Source: Fibrobacter succinogenes
GTDB taxonomy: Bacteria > Fibrobacterota > Fibrobacteria > Fibrobacterales > Fibrobacteraceae
NCBI GenBank assembly: GCA_902771595.1
Contig: CACXXH010000020.1
Span: forward strand, 1 to 37,100
DNA: 37,100 nucleotides
Reading direction: 5' to 3'
How positions within the stretch are numbered: the first letter of the stretch is position 1; the number at the start of each line of letters is the position of its first letter. Below the pieces are notes generated by a model, which was not told the origin of the DNA, ran no database searches, and saw only the letters and a list, made by a program, of their open reading frames with translations. Made by a program: the position numbers and the translations under genes. Of the stretch, positions 8,973 through 16,480 are shown one piece after another.

Positions 8973-8993
8973 GCTTAATCGACACGATTAAGC
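8973..8993. repeat. 9-bp perfect inverted repeat upstream of the LTD lipoprotein
   Basis: GCTTAATCG (8973-8981) and CGATTAAGC (8985-8993) flank ACA. It is followed by a purine-rich A tract rather than T, so it looks more like an operator or mRNA hairpin than a terminator on the plus strand. Confidence 0.6.
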
Positions 8994-9071
8994 AGCCTGC
9001 GCAAAAAAAAAAAGTATCAAAAAGGCTGATTTTGCCTCCCAATCCGTATTAAGGGTAAGGACACCCAATAC

Positions 9072-9077
9072 AGGAGG
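9072..9077 (+). promoter_or_regulatory. Strong Shine-Dalgarno of the LTD lipoprotein gene
   Basis: AGGAGG lies 5 nt before the ATG at 9083. It is the strongest ribosome binding site in the window and fixes this start. Confidence 0.85.
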
Positions 9078-9082
9078 TTTTT

Positions 9083-10333
9083 ATGAGTCCTTTGAAAAAA
9101 ATGAAAAATGGCGCCGTTGCACTCGTCGCATGCGCGAGCCTTGCTTCCATATGGAACTGCGGAAGCGACACTCAGGAAAATGAGACCGTCGGCAGCGCCG
9201 AAACCGCGACAGCAAACGTCGCGCTCCGGTTATCGCATGTCGAAGTTCCGCTCACCGACAGCCTCGTGGTGGACTGCATCGGCGCCGACACGCTCCACCT
9301 CTCGCTGGGCCCGAAGGATTCGGGTTTCGACCTCGACCTTTTCCCGCATGAGCACTGGAAATTCTCCGCGAAGCTCTACGCAAACGGAGCCCTCATGCAG
9401 AAAGGCGAAATCGAGACACGCCTGGACGCGGGCAGCGTCGTAGACCTTTCCATCCCCATGCATGCCGTCGTCGGTTTCGTGTACGTGGAAATTCCCCTCG
9501 GGTTCGGCAATCCGGCGGGCATCGCCTCGGGCCTTCTCCAGGTCGAATCCGCCAACGGCTCCTTCGAATATCCCATGCAGGTCGAAGACGGCAGCGCCAT
9601 ATTCAAGAGCGGAATGCTCCCGCTCGGGCTGGAATACACGTTCCGGCTCTCGCTTGCGGATGCCTCGGGAACGAACATCTACAGCATGGAACAGACCTTC
9701 CTGCTCGACGAAAACACGCCCGTCCCTGAATTGCAGATAAATTCACTACGGGCAAAAGTCAGCGTCTCCATCGGGAAGGCCGAAGACGTGGAAAAGGAAA
9801 TCCCGCTAACCCTCCCCGCAGGCAAGAGGCGCCCGAAGGCAGGCGACATCGTCGTAAGCGAGTTCCTGGTGAACCCGAACAAGAACGACTCCGCGCTCTA
9901 CGAGTTCGTTGAAATCTACAACGGGAGCAACGACTCGCTCATCATCGAGAATTGCTTCGTTGGGAAGACATCGCTCGAAAGGGAATCGGCGGCCATCGAG
10001 CCGTTCGTGCTCTCCCCGCGCAAGGCGACGGCCATTGCCGACACGAGCGCCAAGGTGCCCGCGGAATTCCGCCATGCGGCAGCGTTGCCGGCGTTCAACA
10101 AGTCGAACTCCTCTACGGGCGCCTCCATCGTATTCCACTGCGACGGAGAGATTCTCGATTCCGTGTACTACGGCAAGGTGGATTCGCTGCACCTCTCGCA
10201 GGTCCCGTTCAGCACGAACTCCAGCACCACCAAGAGCCCGCACCTGAACATCGGGGCGTGGGATGACCGCGAAAATCCCGAGAACTGGTGCCTGGACGCG
10301 CCTACGCCGGGAGCGGCGACTTTCTGCAATTAG
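9083..10333 (+). CDS. Lipoprotein with C-terminal lamin-tail domain
   Basis: The 416-residue protein begins with a basic n-region, a hydrophobic core and a lipobox-like WNC at Cys26, followed by an acidic Ser/Thr/Glu linker. Residues of about 45-240 are beta-rich with no family I recognise. Residues of about 253-416 match a lamin-tail domain: GDIVVSEFLVNPNKNDS, then YEFVEIYNGSNDSLIIENC, LSPRKATAIAD and NIGAWDDRENPENWC near the end. Such domains are common in exported bacterial proteins and may bind surfaces or polymers. The gene stands alone between the inverted repeat at 8973 and the terminator at 10351. Confidence 0.85.
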   Translation: MSPLKKMKNGAVALVACASLASIWNCGSDTQENETVGSAETATANVALRLSHVEVPLTDSLVVDCIGADTLHLSLGPKDSGFDLDLFPHEHWKFSAKLYANGALMQKGEIETRLDAGSVVDLSIPMHAVVGFVYVEIPLGFGNPAGIASGLLQVESANGSFEYPMQVEDGSAIFKSGMLPLGLEYTFRLSLADASGTNIYSMEQTFLLDENTPVPELQINSLRAKVSVSIGKAEDVEKEIPLTLPAGKRRPKAGDIVVSEFLVNPNKNDSALYEFVEIYNGSNDSLIIENCFVGKTSLERESAAIEPFVLSPRKATAIADTSAKVPAEFRHAAALPAFNKSNSSTGASIVFHCDGEILDSVYYGKVDSLHLSQVPFSTNSSTTKSPHLNIGAWDDRENPENWCLDAPTPGAATFCN

Positions 10334-10350
10334 CAGCATAAAAAACAGAC

Positions 10351-10384
10351 GCAGGCCCGCACTCGCGAGCCTGCATTTTCTTCA
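10351..10384 (+). terminator. Terminator after the LTD lipoprotein gene
   Basis: GCAGGC (10351-10356) pairs with GCCTGC (10369-10374) around a 12-nt loop that can pair further, followed by ATTTTCTTCATT. Confidence 0.7.
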
Positions 10385-10425
10385 TTGCCACCCTGACACT
10401 GAAACAAGTTCAGTACGGGCTCCGA

Positions 10426-10465
10426 TCAGGGTCAAAATGCTTATTTCAGGGTCGAAATGTTTATA
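10426..10465. repeat. Two tandem 20-bp repeats
   Basis: Two consecutive 20-base units (10426-10445 and 10446-10465) share TCAGGGTC-AAATG-TTAT with few differences. A related core appears in the tandem repeat at 33012-33067. Confidence 0.7.
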
Positions 10466-10469
10466 TCTG

Positions 10470-10489
10470 ATGCTGATCTTCATCAGCAT
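10470..10489. repeat. 8-bp stem with CTTC tetraloop
   Basis: ATGCTGAT (10470-10477), CTTC and ATCAGCAT (10482-10489) form a perfect hairpin 19 bases beyond the stop of the minus-strand receiver gene. It may act in ending that transcript, though the T tract is poor. Confidence 0.55.
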
Positions 10490-10508
10490 GACAGCAGGGA
10501 CTAATCGA

Positions 10509-10958
10509 CTATCCGTGGAGCTGCGTCACGGGCTTTTCGATATCGAAGAGGCGACGGAGCAGTTCGGTCTTCGCCGGGTCGCGTTCGTCGGGGAGCGTGA
10601 GCGGCGCCATATTGATGGCGACGAGAATCGAACCCGGGTAGTTGTTCGCGCACTTCACGAATTCGCTCGAAGAAACGCCATCGGTGTAGAAGTCCACGAC
10701 GAAGGTGTCCCAGTCGTCGTTTTCGATCTGTTCCATGGCCTCGGCTTCGGTCCGCACCGCCTTGAAGGTAGCGCCGACAAGCAGGTCGGAAAGCACTTCG
10801 AGACATGCGCCACGGCGGGTGTCGTCCTCTTCCCAAATCAGGATGCGGCGTTCGCTGTAGTCGCGGACGACCGGCGCCATAGCCTCTTCTTCGGGGAAGA
10901 ACGCCTTGGCGGTTTCGTCCATTTCATCATTTTCAAAGTCTTCAATTTCTTTTGCCAT
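10509..10958 (-). CDS. Stand-alone response-regulator receiver protein
   Basis: The 149-residue product has an acidic N-terminal extension (about 1-36) and then one receiver domain: ILIWEEDD provides the acidic pocket (E43-D46), [10 protein letters not shown] the probable phospho-acceptor Asp89, and IEKPV the conserved Lys142-Pro143. There is no output domain, so it may act through protein contacts like CheY or Spo0F. The Thr/Ser normally found after the fourth strand is not obvious (VAINMAP). No histidine kinase is nearby. The ATG at 10958 has a TATATT box 7 nt upstream and no Shine-Dalgarno, and it diverges from typA. Confidence 0.8.
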   Translation of the reverse strand: MAKEIEDFENDEMDETAKAFFPEEEAMAPVVRDYSERRILIWEEDDTRRGACLEVLSDLLVGATFKAVRTEAEAMEQIENDDWDTFVVDFYTDGVSSSEFVKCANNYPGSILVAINMAPLTLPDERDPAKTELLRRLFDIEKPVTQLHG

Positions 10959-10965
10959 GGCTGTA

Positions 10966-10971
10966 AATATA
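10966..10971 (-). promoter_or_regulatory. -10 box 7 nt before the receiver gene
   Basis: TATATT on the minus strand is followed by TACAGCC and then the ATG at 10958. It fits a leaderless transcript. The divergent typA promoter starts 19 bases away. Confidence 0.5.
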
Positions 10972-10989
10972 GTAAAAATTCGCCTGAAC

Positions 10990-11018
10990 TTGCCATATAA
11001 GGCTCATTTTGCTAAATT
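10990..11018 (+). promoter_or_regulatory. Sigma70-type promoter of typA
   Basis: TTGCCA (10990-10995) and TAAATT (11013-11018) are separated by exactly 17 bases. Transcription would start near 11025, about 29 nt before the typA ATG. Confidence 0.7.
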
Positions 11019-11053
11019 TGGGCGCAAAAAAACAACCATTACAGGCAGATTCC

Positions 11054-12889
11054 ATGGACCAGTCAAAAATCAGAAACGTCGCCATTATCGCCCACGTTGA
11101 CCACGGTAAGACCACCCTCGTCGACCAGCTCCTCAAGCAATGCGGAACCTTCCACGAAGGCGAGGAAGTCAACGAACGCGTGATGGACTCCGACAACCTG
11201 GAACGCGAACGCGGCATCACCATTCTCAGTAAGAACACGAGCGTCATGTACAAGGGCTACCGCGTGAACATCGTCGATACCCCGGGGCACGCCGACTTCG
11301 GCGGCCAGGTGGAACGCGTTCTCGGTACGGTGGACGGCGTGCTTCTGGTTGTGGACGCCTTCGAAGGCCCCATGGCCCAGACCCGCTTCGTGACCCAGAA
11401 GGCTCTCGAACTCGGGCTCATCCCCATCGTGGTGGTGAACAAGATCGACCGCGACGGCTGCAACCCGCACGGAGCCCTCGACAAGGTGTTCGACCTATTC
11501 TGCGAACTCGACGCCAACGAAGAACAGCTTGACTTCGATAAGGTGTTCGGTTCCGGTCGCAAGGGCATCTGCAAGGCCGAGATGGAAGACCCGGACGGCG
11601 ACTTCAGCATCCTCATGGACAAGATTATCGAGCGCATTCCGGCCCCGAAGGGCGACCCCGCTGCCGAACCGCTCCTGCAGATTGCATCGCTCGAATACTC
11701 CACCTTCCTTGGCCGCTTGGCCGTGGGCCGCGTCCAGCAGGGCGTGCTCAAGCCGAACCAGACCTACGCGCAGTCCTTCACCGACGGCACCGTGAAGAAC
11801 ATCCGCCCGCAGAAGATTCTGCGCTACGAAGGCCTCACCCCGAAGCCGGTCGACGAAGCAGGCCCGGGCGAAATCGTGCTTATCGCAGGCCTCGACACGT
11901 TTGATATCGGCGATACCATCAGCGCAGCGAACAACCCGAAGCACCTGCCGCGCATCCACATCGACCCGCCGACAATTTCCATGATCTTCACCGTGAACAC
12001 CTCGCCCCTCGCCGGCAAGTACGGTGGCAAGTTCATGACGGGTAACCAGCTCCAGGAACGCCTGGAACGCGCCCACATGGCCGACCCCGCCCTCCTCGTC
12101 GAAAAGGTCGACGGCGCCTCCACGTTCAAGGTATCTGGCCGTGGCATTCTGCACTTGACGATCCTCGTCGAAAACATGCGCCGTGAACTTTACGAATTCA
12201 CCATCGGATCTCCGCAGGTGATTTTCCACAACGATGAAAACGGCAAGCTCCTCGAGCCGGTCGAAGACTTCAAGGTCGAAGTCCCGAACGAATTCAGTGG
12301 TGCCTGCATCCAGGAAATCCAGCAGCGCAAGGGCGAAATGGTGAACATGGTTACCGACGATAACGACCGCGTGACGCTCGAGTTCATCGTGCCTTCCCGT
12401 GGCCTCATCGGTATCCGTCCGCGCCTTCTCTCGCTCTCCAAGGGTTACGCCGTCACGCAGTCCTTCTTCAAGGAATACCAGCCGTACAAGGGCGAAATCC
12501 CGACACGCATCAACGGCGTGCTCATCGCGAAGGAACCGGGCGAAGCCGCCAGCTACGCGCTTTCGAACCTCGAAGACCGCGGCTACCTCATCATCGGACC
12601 GGGTGCGGAAGTTTATCCGGGCATGATTGTGGGCGAACACAACCGCGACGTCGATATCATCGTGAACGTCACGAAGGGCAAGCACCTCACCAACATGCGC
12701 TCCAAGTCCGCTGACGACATGATCCAGCTGACCCCGTACCGCCGCATGACTCTGGAAGAATGCGTCACCTTCATCAACGAAGACGAATGCATCGAAGTGA
12801 CGCCGGAAATTCTGCGCCTCCGCAAGAACGAGCTCGACCCGATCAAGAGAAAGCAGATGTCCAAGCGCCCGGCTGAAGACGACGATTAA
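11054..12889 (+). CDS. typA: Ribosome-associated GTPase TypA/BipA
   Basis: The 611-residue translation-factor GTPase starts [22 protein letters not shown]1 is [10 protein letters not shown]2 lies in RERGITI, G3 is DTPGHADF and G4 is NKID. The G5 position reads GSGRKG rather than the usual SAxxG. The EF-G-like domains and the TypA-specific C-terminus follow ([18 protein letters not shown], and NMRSKSADD, which resembles the family's RAAG/RASG block). TypA binds ribosomes and helps assembly and stress growth. The frame is open to a start at 11009, but ATG 11054 matches the family start and lies after the promoter. The ribosome binding site is weak (AGGCAG). A terminator follows. Confidence 0.96.
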   Translation: MDQSKIRNVAIIAHVDHGKTTLVDQLLKQCGTFHEGEEVNERVMDSDNLERERGITILSKNTSVMYKGYRVNIVDTPGHADFGGQVERVLGTVDGVLLVVDAFEGPMAQTRFVTQKALELGLIPIVVVNKIDRDGCNPHGALDKVFDLFCELDANEEQLDFDKVFGSGRKGICKAEMEDPDGDFSILMDKIIERIPAPKGDPAAEPLLQIASLEYSTFLGRLAVGRVQQGVLKPNQTYAQSFTDGTVKNIRPQKILRYEGLTPKPVDEAGPGEIVLIAGLDTFDIGDTISAANNPKHLPRIHIDPPTISMIFTVNTSPLAGKYGGKFMTGNQLQERLERAHMADPALLVEKVDGASTFKVSGRGILHLTILVENMRRELYEFTIGSPQVIFHNDENGKLLEPVEDFKVEVPNEFSGACIQEIQQRKGEMVNMVTDDNDRVTLEFIVPSRGLIGIRPRLLSLSKGYAVTQSFFKEYQPYKGEIPTRINGVLIAKEPGEAASYALSNLEDRGYLIIGPGAEVYPGMIVGEHNRDVDIIVNVTKGKHLTNMRSKSADDMIQLTPYRRMTLEECVTFINEDECIEVTPEILRLRKNELDPIKRKQMSKRPAEDDD

Positions 12890-12950
12890 GCGACCGCTCG
12901 TTCGACATCTAGGGAGCAGAACCTCCGGTTCCTCACTCGCTCTCACTGCA

Positions 12951-12976
12951 AAGGCCCGTTGATACGGGCCTTTTCC
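12951..12976 (+). terminator. Terminator of typA
   Basis: GGCCCGT (12953-12959), loop TGAT and ACGGGCC (12964-12970) are flanked by AAA and TTTT. Confidence 0.85.
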
Positions 12977-13050
12977 GTTCACAGGCGACCGCTGCGACCG
13001 CTCGCGCTAAACACGGAAATTACTCCGGTTTGCGCTCGCATTGAAATTCA

Positions 13051-13076
13051 AAAGCCCCGCACGCCGCGGGGCTTTA
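13051..13076. terminator. Bidirectional terminator between typA and thiD
   Basis: GCCCCGC (13054-13060) and GCGGGGC (13066-13072) flank ACGCC, with AAA before and TTT after. It can end the minus-strand thiD transcript and catch read-through from typA. The bases between the two terminators (12977-13050) show nothing else I can name. Confidence 0.8.
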
Positions 13077-13118
13077 TTGTTCACGGACGACCGCTCCGAA
13101 GACGGCCACACGTTCTTT

Positions 13119-13862
13119 CTAAAAATCTTTCGCGAGGCGGCCTTCCCCGCTCTGGAGAAGTTCGTTCATGTATTGCTTCGCGATTAGGCACGCATCCGGC
13201 AAGTCCTTGCCGAGCGCCACATTCGCAAGGATTGCCGCGGAAAGGTGGCAGCCCGTTCCGTGCTTCCCTTTGCCGGGCAACCGCGGGCTCCTGAACTTGT
13301 ACTGTTCATCCTTGTACCACAGGGTATCGACGGCTTCCTTCCCTCTCGCATGCCCTCCCTTCAGGAGAACCGCAAAATCCTTTCCGAGTTCAACCTCTTC
13401 GCGTGAAGCGGCCAGCCCGAGACCCAGGAAGGCAAATTCGTCCTGGTTCGGGGTCACCAGGTCAATCGACTTCATGACCGGCAAAAACTTCTCGGCATCG
13501 CGCATAAAGTGGTATCCCGCCGAAGCGCTCGCGATCGGGTCCCAAATGATAAAGGCGTCCGGGCTTTTCTCGCGCACGAATTCCACAATGCGCCTGAGGA
13601 CCCTCGCCTTCTCGACAAGCCCAATTTTCACATACTTGAAGGTATGCTTGCGGAAAAGCGTTTCGAGTTGCGCCTCGATACGATCCCAAATGACCCATCC
13701 CGGGGCAACGAACTCGTCTTCGTTCTGCTCGGTAACAGCCGTGCAAACAGCCTGCGCGTACACGCCGAAATGGGCCATCGCCTTCACGTCGGCCAAAATT
13801 CCGGCACCGGCACTGCCATCAAAGCCAGCCACCGTAAGCGCGAATGTCAGTTTATCATCCAT
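13119..13862 (-). CDS. thiD: Hydroxymethylpyrimidine/phosphomethylpyrimidine kinase
   Basis: The 247-residue ribokinase-fold protein begins with LTVAGFDGSAGAGILADVKA, as in ThiD (GSDSGGGAGIQAD in E. coli). It has DLVTPNQDEF, the LLKGGHA strand and the anion-hole/catalytic KHGTGCHLSAAI. It phosphorylates the pyrimidine precursor of thiamine twice. It lies 61 bases downstream of pth on the same strand. No TPP riboswitch was seen upstream and no other thi gene is present, so it may work in salvage. The Gly/Ser pattern of the first motif differs slightly from E. coli. Confidence 0.9.
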   Translation of the reverse strand: MDDKLTFALTVAGFDGSAGAGILADVKAMAHFGVYAQAVCTAVTEQNEDEFVAPGWVIWDRIEAQLETLFRKHTFKYVKIGLVEKARVLRRIVEFVREKSPDAFIIWDPIASASAGYHFMRDAEKFLPVMKSIDLVTPNQDEFAFLGLGLAASREEVELGKDFAVLLKGGHARGKEAVDTLWYKDEQYKFRSPRLPGKGKHGTGCHLSAAILANVALGKDLPDACLIAKQYMNELLQSGEGRLAKDF

Positions 13863-13891
13863 AATCTTCCCACCCAGACAAACGCTAAGGA

Positions 13892-13924
13892 GTATACTAG
13901 GTATATACTCTTATAAATATATAC
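13892..13924. repeat. AT-rich inverted repeats between pth and thiD
   Basis: The palindrome GTATAC (13892-13897) is followed by GTATATA (13901-13907), which pairs with TATATAC (13918-13924). On the minus strand the region also contains TATACT, which may serve as a -10 for thiD. Confidence 0.5.
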
Positions 13925-14478
13925 TATTTTCCGTTATAGCGTTCCATGCACTTTTCTATGCCAAGTTTAAAGTAGCATTCTACAAGTGCCGGGACCTTGG
14001 AAATGGCCTCTTCGAAGGCAGGACGGTCCTCGGGGGAGAATTTTGCGAGAACCCAGTTGGAAAGGTCGAATTTCGGGGGGCATTTGCCCACGCCGAAGCG
14101 GATACGCGGGAACTTGTCGCCCACATGCTCGATGATGTTGCGCAGGCCGTTCTGACCGCCGTGGCTGCCGTCCTTGCGGCAACGGATTCGACCCACGTCG
14201 AGGTTGATATCGTCGCTGAACACCAGCAGGTGGTCCACCTTCACCTTGTACCAGGTCATCAGGGCCTGCACGGCCTCGCCCGAGAGGTTCATGTAGGTCT
14301 GCGGCTTCGCGAGCAAAACCTCCTCGCCCGCGATATTCACCTTCATCGTGAGCGCCTTGTGTTCGCTTTTCCAGTCCTTGTTCGGGTCGGCAAGCTTTTC
14401 AATCGCCATGAAACCCGCGTTATGGTGCGTGTTAGAATACTGAGTACCAGGATTTCCGAGACCTACGATAATATACAT
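13924..14478 (-). CDS. pth: Peptidyl-tRNA hydrolase
   Basis: The 184-residue product has the Pth signatures LGNPGTQYSNTHHNAGF (with the catalytic His), LLAKPQTYMNLSGEAV, FSDDINLDVGRIR and GSHGGQNGLRNI. It recycles peptidyl-tRNA that drops off ribosomes. It follows rplY on the same strand, a common pairing. The start has TAAATT 6 nt upstream and no Shine-Dalgarno, so pth may also have its own leaderless promoter. Confidence 0.96.
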   Translation of the reverse strand: MYIIVGLGNPGTQYSNTHHNAGFMAIEKLADPNKDWKSEHKALTMKVNIAGEEVLLAKPQTYMNLSGEAVQALMTWYKVKVDHLLVFSDDINLDVGRIRCRKDGSHGGQNGLRNIIEHVGDKFPRIRFGVGKCPPKFDLSNWVLAKFSPEDRPAFEEAISKVPALVECYFKLGIEKCMERYNGK

Positions 14479-14484
14479 GATTCA

Positions 14485-14490
14485 AATTTA
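14485..14490 (-). promoter_or_regulatory. -10-like box 6 nt before pth
   Basis: TAAATT on the minus strand is followed by TGAATC and then the ATG at 14478. A good -35 is not visible. Confidence 0.45.
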
Positions 14491-14583
14491 GAAAAAATGT
14501 CCATGCCGCGGCAGATTTGCGCGCAAAAGCAAAAGGTCCGCCGATTGGCAGACCCTTTGAAGTTTTCTTGACGATTGTCCAGA

Positions 14584-15207
14584 TTACTTGGCTTCCGCAG
14601 CAGGAGCGGCAGCAGCGGCCGGTGCGGCTTCAGCAGCATCATCCTTCTTCTTGGACTTGGACGTAATCGTGAAGATCACCGTGCGCGGGAGGCTAGCGAG
14701 TTCGCAGCCTTCCGGGAGCTTGAACGACTTGGCGTAGAACGTGATGTTCGTTCCGAAATCGGAGATATCCATTTCGAGAACAGTCGGGATGAAGCCCGGC
14801 TTGGCGGAGAGCATCAGGTAGCGGCTTTCCTGAGAGAACACGCCGCCCTGAGTCTTGACGCCGACCGGAAGACCGGTGAGCTTGACCGGCACGCGGACCT
14901 TGATCTTGGAGTCTTCACCGATCTTGATGAAGTCGATGTGAGTGATAGCCTGAGTGATGGCATCCTTCTGGTAGCTGTAGATAACAGCGGGATTGCCGGC
15001 CTTGCCGTCGATCTCGAGGTCGAGAAGGGTGTAACGCTTACCCGGGGCGAGAACCTTGCGAACATCGATAGCGCTGACGCTGATATTCACAGACTCCTGA
15101 CCCTTACCATAATAGACGGCCGGAATCTGGCCAGCCTTACGAAGGCGGGCGTTGTCGCGGCTCTTGCCTAGCACTCTCGAGGTTGCTGCGAGTTTTGTGA
15201 GTTCCAT
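14584..15207 (-). CDS. rplY: Ribosomal protein bL25, CTC form
   Basis: The 207-residue product is the long CTC form of bL25. The 5S rRNA-binding N-terminal domain (about 1-95) includes SRDNARLRKAGQIPAVYYGKG, and the C-terminal TL5/CTC beta domain (about 96-185) has the usual length. The tail is Ala/Pro-rich and low complexity. The frame stays open through the tRNA gene upstream, but ATG 15207 has a Shine-Dalgarno (GGAG) and matches the family start. It lies 38 bases after tRNA-Gln on the same strand, and pth follows. Confidence 0.95.
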   Translation of the reverse strand: MELTKLAATSRVLGKSRDNARLRKAGQIPAVYYGKGQESVNISVSAIDVRKVLAPGKRYTLLDLEIDGKAGNPAVIYSYQKDAITQAITHIDFIKIGEDSKIKVRVPVKLTGLPVGVKTQGGVFSQESRYLMLSAKPGFIPTVLEMDISDFGTNITFYAKSFKLPEGCELASLPRTVIFTITSKSKKKDDAAEAAPAAAAAPAAEAK

Positions 15208-15245
15208 TGTAGACTCCAATTGAGGTTTATTGTTAAAAAATTTCA

Positions 15246-15317
15246 TTGGGGTAGCTGGATTCGAACCAACGAATAACGGAATCAAAATCCGTTGTCTTAC
15301 CACTTGACGATACCCCA
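15246..15317 (-). tRNA. tRNA-Gln (anticodon TTG)
   Basis: The acceptor stem TGGGGTA pairs with TACCCCA. The anticodon arm ACGGA-TTTTGAT-TCCGT carries TTG, and the T loop is GTTCGAATC. The sequence is close to E. coli tRNA-Gln. CCA is not encoded, and the discriminator base would be A. The direction is minus, upstream of rplY. Confidence 0.96.
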
Positions 15318-15328
15318 ATGGTGGCGCA

Positions 15329-15357
15329 AATATATAAAAATTCGGGGAATTTTTAAA
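15329..15357 (-). promoter_or_regulatory. Promoter of tRNA-Gln and rplY
   Basis: On the minus strand TTTAAA (15357-15352) and TATATT (15334-15329) are separated by exactly 17 bases. The -10 lies 11 bases before the tRNA 5' end. No other promoter is visible in the 38 bases between the tRNA and rplY. Confidence 0.65.
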
Positions 15358-15569
15358 GGGAGAAGATTTTGTTTTTAGGATAAAATACGCCTTTTTGGGG
15401 CCTAAACAGGCTTTTTTTCAAGTATAAAATGCTTGCGGGCGGGGCCCGGGCTCAGAGTGGCGAAGGCCGCACGGGCCCCGCCCTGCACCCACCCCATCTC
15501 GGCCGACGCCTCTCAGGTTTGGGCAGTTTATAGCAATAGAAAGACCGTTTATCGCAAGGGCCAAACGCT
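15358..15569. other. Spacer with a large GC-rich hairpin between ispE and tRNA-Gln
   Basis: A perfect 12-bp inverted repeat lies at 15437-15448 (GGGCGGGGCCCG) and 15472-15483, with a 23-nt loop. At 15400-15418 a short stem GCCT-AAAC-AGGC is followed by seven T on the plus strand. No coding frame is convincing. The big hairpin may end the ispE transcript, but it has no T tract on the minus strand. Confidence 0.6.
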
Positions 15570-16454
15570 TTATGCGTGCCAGAACTTGGTCAGGGTGAGG
15601 TAGCGGGTGTAGAGCTGGAGGTTTTCGGCGGCGGTTTCGGCGGTGGCCTTGTCGGTGAAGATGCCGAAAACGGAGGCGCCGGAGCCGCTCATGAGGGCGA
15701 CCCGCGCACCGAGGTCAAGAACCTTGTCCTTAAGCGCGGAGACCAGCGGGTGCTTCGGGAATACGGAAATCTCGAAGGCATTGAAGAACGAACCGGAATC
15801 GAGAAGATGGCATCCGAAGGACTTTTCCGCATCGGTTCCGCTCGCCCATGCCGCCTTGTAGGCTTCCCAGCGGTCCGGCCCGGACTTCGGGACACCCGCA
15901 TACGCATCCTTCGTGGGGACGGCGTCGTGCGGGGTCGCGACAAGCAGGACCTCGCCCGCAGGTAGGTCGAGCGGCTCGATGAAGGTCAGGCGCTCGCCGA
16001 TGCCCTCGGCGAAAGCCGTGCCGCCTCTGACCAGGAAGGGCACATCGGCCCCGAGCGTCGCCCCGATGCGTTCCAGTTCCGCAGGCGGCAACCGGAGGTC
16101 CCAGAGGCGGTTCAGCAACCGAAGGGTCGCTGCGGCATCGGCGCTGCCACCGCCAAGTCCCGCACCGAGAGGCATCACCTTGTCAAGGAAAATTTCTGCA
16201 CCGAGGTTCTCGTTCCCGGAATGGCTGCGCAAAGCGAGCGCCGCCTTGTAGACGAGGTCCGATTCCACGGGATAATCCTGCGGCTTGTTGTAGCTCAGGG
16301 CAATTTTCCCGTCCATGCGGGCTTCCGCCGAAACGGTATCGCCGGCATCGATGGTCTGGAAAACAGTGCCGAGGTCATGGTAGCCGTCTTCACGCTTGCG
16401 GATGACATCGAGAAACAAGTTGATTTTTGCAGGAGCGAATTCTTTAATCGTCAT
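15570..16454 (-). CDS. ispE: 4-diphosphocytidyl-2-C-methyl-D-erythritol kinase
   Basis: The 294-residue GHMP kinase has the first motif FAPAKINLFLDVIRKREDGYH and the ATP-binding PLGAGLGGGSADAAATLRLL. A third motif, ALMSGSGASVFGIF, lies near the C-terminus. It phosphorylates CDP-methylerythritol in the MEP isoprenoid pathway. The ATG lies 26 bases after the ftsK stop on the same strand, without a clear Shine-Dalgarno, so it is probably the second gene of an ftsK-ispE unit. Confidence 0.95.
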   Translation of the reverse strand: MTIKEFAPAKINLFLDVIRKREDGYHDLGTVFQTIDAGDTVSAEARMDGKIALSYNKPQDYPVESDLVYKAALALRSHSGNENLGAEIFLDKVMPLGAGLGGGSADAAATLRLLNRLWDLRLPPAELERIGATLGADVPFLVRGGTAFAEGIGERLTFIEPLDLPAGEVLLVATPHDAVPTKDAYAGVPKSGPDRWEAYKAAWASGTDAEKSFGCHLLDSGSFFNAFEISVFPKHPLVSALKDKVLDLGARVALMSGSGASVFGIFTDKATAETAAENLQLYTRYLTLTKFWHA

Positions 16455-16480
16455 TGGTCAATAGTCGCTAGTTATTGGTA
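16455..16480. repeat. Fragment of the TAGTTA-type repeat between ftsK and ispE
   Basis: This 26-base spacer (plus strand TGGTCAATAGTCGCTAGTTA and on) resembles the TAGTCAATAGTTACTAGTTA unit found at 22572-22636 and 27832-27855. It begins directly after the ftsK stop codon. Confidence 0.5.

Noticed and set aside
10263..11000. 245-residue plus-strand frame over the receiver gene
   Set aside because: It crosses a terminator and repeats and mirrors the receiver gene.
11495..12982. 495-residue open frame antisense to typA
   Set aside because: It mirrors typA and shows no domain or start signal.
13863..13923. TPP riboswitch before thiD
   Set aside because: The 61-base spacer lacks the conserved CUGAGA and ACCUGA blocks.
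13168..14571. 467-residue plus-strand frame over thiD and pth
   Set aside because: It is antisense to two well-supported genes.
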